Below are positions 61,356-64,000 of a stretch of 64,000 bases of DNA, one piece after another (the stretch's first letter is position 1; each line of letters opens with the position of its first letter). The position numbers were made by a program, and so were the translations under genes. The notes beneath the pieces were generated by a model. The model had not been told where the DNA came from. It did not search any database and saw only the letters and a program-made list of their open reading frames with translations. The stretch is taken from the NCBI RefSeq assembly GCF_900110895.1, contig NZ_FOIQ01000004.1, positions 248,001 through 312,000 of the forward strand, given 5' to 3'. The DNA is from Prevotella aff. ruminicola Tc2-24 (lineage in GTDB: Bacteria; Bacteroidota; Bacteroidia; Bacteroidales; Bacteroidaceae).

Positions 61356-61961
61356 TTATATATTACCCGGGTCTTTGGTCATTATAGGATGTAGAAATGT
61401 GTTATTGATATACGGGTATACGATATAAGTTGGATCATATACCAACTCAAAATCAGGCCACGTATTTAAGTTATCCCCAATATAAAGGTTCTCAGGAAAC
61501 TTCATATATTTAAATGCTTTATGTTTGCCCGTAGGATGAATGAACCTCCCGTACTGTTGACCAAGTTCTGATAAATCATCTATATCAGATAACAAAATCA
61601 CATCTATATCTCCAGAGTTAGTATAGCCTACAATTCTTTTGTTTTCTCTATAGATATACCTGTTTATCAATTCATCCTCTCCCCTTAAGGAGAAAACAAA
61701 CAATAAAGCAGAATCCTTTCGGGCAAAGTTAAGTGAAAGAACCTTCTTTTCCTTGTCTGATTGCAATATAGGCAGATGCATCTCCACCATAGAATCAATA
61801 ATGGATCCTAATCTTACATCATCTATGACGAATTCGCTTAATCGGAATCCACAACGTTTCTCAGACACATTGCAACTATAGAAAGACCCAAGAATAAAAA
61901 GCAAAGTAAATAGAATGGTTACTTTACTTTTTATGTGTTTTTTTATTACCATTCTCATCAT
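61356..61961 (-). CDS. Predicted lipoprotein of unknown function
   Basis: A 201-residue protein with a lipoprotein signal (VTILFTLLFILGSFYSC). The mature part contains FRLSEFVIDDVRLGSIIDSMVEMHLPILQ, then a beta-rich stretch and TGKHKAFKYMKFPENLYIGDN. I do not recognise a family. It is AT-rich like the two genes upstream and lies downstream of an Rhs gene, so an immunity or accessory role is possible but unproven. ATG 61961 is kept; ATG 61952 is an alternative. A promoter box lies 87 nt upstream. Confidence 0.7.
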   Translation of the reverse strand: MMRMVIKKHIKSKVTILFTLLFILGSFYSCNVSEKRCGFRLSEFVIDDVRLGSIIDSMVEMHLPILQSDKEKKVLSLNFARKDSALLFVFSLRGEDELINRYIYRENKRIVGYTNSGDIDVILLSDIDDLSELGQQYGRFIHPTGKHKAFKYMKFPENLYIGDNLNTWPDFELVYDPTYIVYPYINNTFLHPIMTKDPGNI

Positions 61962-62048
61962 ATGTATATTCGAATTGAGTAAATACTGTCATAATAAGAA
62001 AATCTCACTCTTTTGCCACCCCATGCGATATATGGTTGATATCGAGGG

Positions 62049-62056
62049 CAAATATA
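62049..62056 (-). promoter_or_regulatory. Promoter -7 box for the 61.4-kb lipoprotein gene
   Basis: TATATTTG on the minus strand, 87 nt before the ATG at 61961, in the 208-bp gap behind the next gene. Confidence 0.45.
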
Positions 62057-62169
62057 GTAAATAACTGGGAATATTTATATGTTATTTCCAAAATATTTCG
62101 TTCGACAGCATCTTTGGCAAAACAAGTGGCCCCGAAACGCCCGCAACTAGGGTACTTCAGGGCAACCTT

Positions 62170-62595
62170 CTATTTGTAGTTACAGAAAATGTAACAATCG
62201 AAGATTTTCTTTGTATACAGAAAGAGGGTCGGATAATCTTTCTCTCTGTACTTTATTAAAAACTTATAGTTTCTCTTATACCCTTTATATTTTCTATTAT
62301 ACCTAATGGTAAGTAACCCACCTTCAAGTTTCCATTTCCCAAGGAGAGTGTCACCATCAACATTAATTTTCCTAAATTGATGATTACTATGGAAGTAGAG
62401 CTCGCAACATCTGCCAGCCCCACACCCAATACCATAATACTCAGTCACGGATTCATCTAAAATGGAATCTAACTCTGCTTCGTTAATAAATATGGTTTGC
62501 CTTTCTGTCCATACTTTATCAACAAGAATGGAGTCATTGCCATAAACACCTAAACAGGCGAAAACTGACAAACAAAGTAACAACAATTTATTCAT
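62170..62595 (-). CDS. Small secreted protein of unknown function
   Basis: A 141-residue protein with a signal peptide (MNKLLLLCLSVFACLGVYG). The mature part has a Cys-rich stretch (YGIGCGAGRCCELYFHSNHQF) and a beta-rich, Lys/Tyr-rich C-terminus (KYKGYKRNYKFLIKYREKDYPTLFLYTKK) that recalls small lipocalin-like domains. No family recognised. AT-rich. It lies 61 bp after another small secreted protein in the Rhs neighbourhood. ATG 62595 is used; the frame extends eight codons further to an ATG at 62619. Confidence 0.65.
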   Translation of the reverse strand: MNKLLLLCLSVFACLGVYGNDSILVDKVWTERQTIFINEAELDSILDESVTEYYGIGCGAGRCCELYFHSNHQFRKINVDGDTLLGKWKLEGGLLTIRYNRKYKGYKRNYKFLIKYREKDYPTLFLYTKKIFDCYIFCNYK

Positions 62596-62656
62596 GATGC
62601 TTTTTCTTCTTCTTTTCATACTTGATTTCTGTTCTTGCTCTGCAGATCACATTGGC

Positions 62657-63136
62657 CTATTTCACCAGCTCACTTGGATTCACTATATATTTTAAAGAGT
62701 CTAATAGCGCTTCGTAAAATAAGACTTTTTCTTCTGGGACATTAGTATAATATGTGTTTATTCCATATTTTAAAACATTATCTTCACGGAAATACTTTCT
62801 TTCACCATTTGAATAATAAAATCCGCGAGTCTGACGTAAATCATTAGCAAGAATATACTCACTAATAATATTCTTTCCTTGACGATCTATAAGTGGAATA
62901 TTCATCATAGCACCATAGTGTAATCCGATTAAGGCTGTGTCTTCTATGCAACTTATATCTTTGAAGAATCCTTCCTCATAATTTGTAACGCAGACTTTAG
63001 ATTTCTCCGGATAGGAGAAAACGACTCTGTCTCTTCCCACAACAACAGTATCTGTTTTTACTTGTGCCTGCATCTGGCAGAAATGCACTATTAGTATAAT
63101 AATAAACAAAACTCTTTTATTTAATTCTTTTTCCAT
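62657..63136 (-). CDS. Small secreted protein, candidate Rhs immunity protein
   Basis: A 159-residue protein with a signal peptide (VLFIIILIVHFCQMQAQ). The mature part is charged, with no known motif. Its ATG overlaps the end of the Rhs C-terminal domain frame by 20 bp, the arrangement expected of a toxin gene and its immunity gene. The periplasmic export signal would place protection outside the cytoplasm, which suits a toxin acting in the periplasm. Assignment is by position only. Confidence 0.6.
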   Translation of the reverse strand: MEKELNKRVLFIIILIVHFCQMQAQVKTDTVVVGRDRVVFSYPEKSKVCVTNYEEGFFKDISCIEDTALIGLHYGAMMNIPLIDRQGKNIISEYILANDLRQTRGFYYSNGERKYFREDNVLKYGINTYYTNVPEEKVLFYEALLDSLKYIVNPSELVK

Positions 63137-63410
63137 AATTTATTTTAGCTTGATTTTCCACTATTCTTAATCTATCAACTAATGCCTTGTTTGCATCAAC
63201 CCTAACAGACACAAAACAATTCATCTTTAATTCTTCGTCCCACTCTATCTTTCCTTCTGAGACATAAGTATGTGAAGCCACATCAACAGAACCTGTCATA
63301 TCATACAAATAACCATGTCCATAGGCTTCATGGGCTGTTGTTATGGCTTGTCTTTCAGGGGAGAGACAAGACCCTACATATATATATATTATTGTCCGGC
63401 GAAGGACCAT
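63117..63410 (-). pseudogene. Rhs C-terminal domain, out of frame with the Rhs core
   Basis: From about 63389 down to 63117 this frame encodes VGSCLSPERQAITTAHEAYGHGYLYDMTG... to the stop, the natural continuation of the Rhs protein at 63355-64000 but shifted by one nucleotide. HEAYGH matches the HExxGH type of zinc-peptidase motif. The ATG at 63410 lies inside the Rhs core frame and is unlikely to be a true start. One extra TA in the repeat at 63378-63389 would join both parts. It may be a phase-variable or decayed toxin end, or a sequencing error. Confidence 0.65.
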
Positions 63411-64000
63411 TTTGGGCTCCAGGCATTTCTGTTACTCCCCTGTAGAAATTTCCATCACCGTTTGAATGGTCATAAAACTCCCTACCATCATGACCTTTGT
63501 CAGCAACTTTGAATACATAATTATTCTGAGATATGGCCAATTGTTTTATAGATAAGAAATTTTCTGATGTACTATTACATTTATTTAATAAATCAACATT
63601 TATCATTCCTTTCTCATCAAACTGAATATAATCCGCCTCTTCTGGGGTGACCGTATTAATGATATTGGTCTGCGAAAGGCTATCAGCTTCTATGGTTCTC
63701 CCATCCGGATCAATAAACCTCACCGGATTATTCGCACAATACGCATACGGGCTGACGCCGTAGTATTTCTCGCACAGTGGATCTATTCTGTCCCAGCGGG
63801 CGAGGACGGGGTCGTGCTGGCGGGCACCGTAGTCGTAGGTGTTCAGGCCGAACGTGCCGTCGAACTCCTTGCCGTTGTACTTATATTGTTGGAAGTCGCG
63901 GTTCCATATCATCACCTTCAGCGTGTCCACGAGCTGGCCGCCGAAGGGGTAGTAGTTCACGCGCTGCTTCATCGCGCCCGTCGAGGTCACCGTCTCACGC
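63355..64000 (-). CDS. Rhs-repeat protein, core end (cut by window edge)
   Basis: The frame is open to the last base of the window, so the gene's 5' part lies beyond it. Visible are the last YD repeats (RVNYYPFGGQLVDTL) and the Rhs-associated core YKYNGKEFDGTFGLNTYDYGARQHDPVLARWDRIDPLCEKYYGVSPYAYCANNPVRFIDPDGR, which closes the Rhs shell. The variable tail begins after DPDGR and runs ~90 residues to a stop at 63355, only seven residues after a (TA)6 tract. Rhs proteins are large secreted or contact-dependent polymorphic toxins. Confidence 0.88.
   Translation of the reverse strand, partial: RETVTSTGAMKQRVNYYPFGGQLVDTLKVMIWNRDFQQYKYNGKEFDGTFGLNTYDYGARQHDPVLARWDRIDPLCEKYYGVSPYAYCANNPVRFIDPDGRTIEADSLSQTNIINTVTPEEADYIQFDEKGMINVDLLNKCNSTSENFLSIKQLAISQNNYVFKVADKGHDGREFYDHSNGDGNFYRGVTEMPGAQNGPSPDNNIYICRVLSLP
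63378..63389. repeat. (TA)6 microsatellite in the Rhs tail
   Basis: Six AT/TA units lie where the Rhs frame is lost. Seven units would keep the frame into the HEAYGH-containing domain; six lead to a stop codon at 63355. Confidence 0.85.

Noticed and set aside
61201-61428. 75-codon open frame on the plus strand next to the 61.4-kb lipoprotein
   Set aside because: No promoter box, no recognisable motif, and it overlaps the end of the better-supported lipoprotein gene by 73 bp.

Overview
The window comes from a Bacteroidota chromosome, most likely a Prevotella-like member of the Bacteroidales. This is inferred from a SusC/SusD pair driven by an ECF sigma factor and FecR, GldH, a hybrid two-component regulator, a Wzi-family capsule protein, and about two dozen promoters of the Bacteroidota type (TAnnTTTG) in front of genes. 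Base composition is moderate in most of the window. It drops clearly at 17.8-20.2 kb (lipoprotein and serpin) and at 61-63.4 kb (Rhs-associated genes).

Layout. 0-4.2 kb: cell-shape operon mreC (cut by the window edge)-mreD-mrdA-rodA. 4.2-8.0 kb, minus strand: metF-holB-PSP1 protein-gldH. 8.2-9.2 kb: a BASS-like permease. 9.3-14.8 kb: a pentose module of divergent units, with a GH51 arabinofuranosidase plus a TPR sensor-kinase-like protein on one side and a sugar:H+ symporter plus a lone receiver-domain protein on the other. 14.8-16.6 kb: dnaX. 16.8-26.8 kb: VanX-like lipoprotein, lipoprotein/serpin pair, ftsB-like gene, a DUF4369-type lipoprotein-pyrC-MetH reactivation domain operon, phosphoesterase, acyltransferase and polyprenyl-P-mannose synthase. 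26.9-30.9 kb: mfd and an Hsp20 gene. 30.9-31.7 kb: gene-free, with several palindromic repeats. 31.7-38.4 kb: SusD, SusC, FecR and ECF sigma. 38.4-43 kb: TrpB2, SSS symporter and a hybrid regulator without a periplasmic sensor. 43.3-48.9 kb: trxB-gpx, rpmE2, DNA glycosylase-udk, HdeD-like, phosphatase and a Gly/Ser/His/Arg-rich secreted protein. 49.1-60.2 kb: surface polysaccharide region with Wzi, two initiating sugar transferases, aminotransferase, two glycosyltransferases, Wzy-like, Wzx, Wzz and Wza. 60.36-60.76 kb: tmRNA (ssrA). 60.8-64 kb: repeats, three small secreted or lipoprotein genes, and the end of an Rhs protein whose C-terminal domain is out of frame at a TA microsatellite.

The polysaccharide genes form a Wzx/Wzy-type assembly line. 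The phosphoglycosyl transferases start the chain on undecaprenyl phosphate, the glycosyltransferases extend it, Wzx flips it, Wzy polymerises it, and Wzz and Wza control length and export. No tyrosine kinase is present here. The pentose module pairs arabinose release with import, but its sensor protein lacks the usual phospho-accepting histidine and its response regulator has no output domain.

The points most worth a second look are the His-less kinase with its lone receiver, the Rhs C-terminal domain apparently switched by TA repeat number, an intergenic palindromic repeat family whose stems co-vary and whose end supplies the -7 box of metF and dnaX, a sigma-54-like promoter before hsp20, and several promoters so close to the start codon that the mRNAs should be nearly leaderless.
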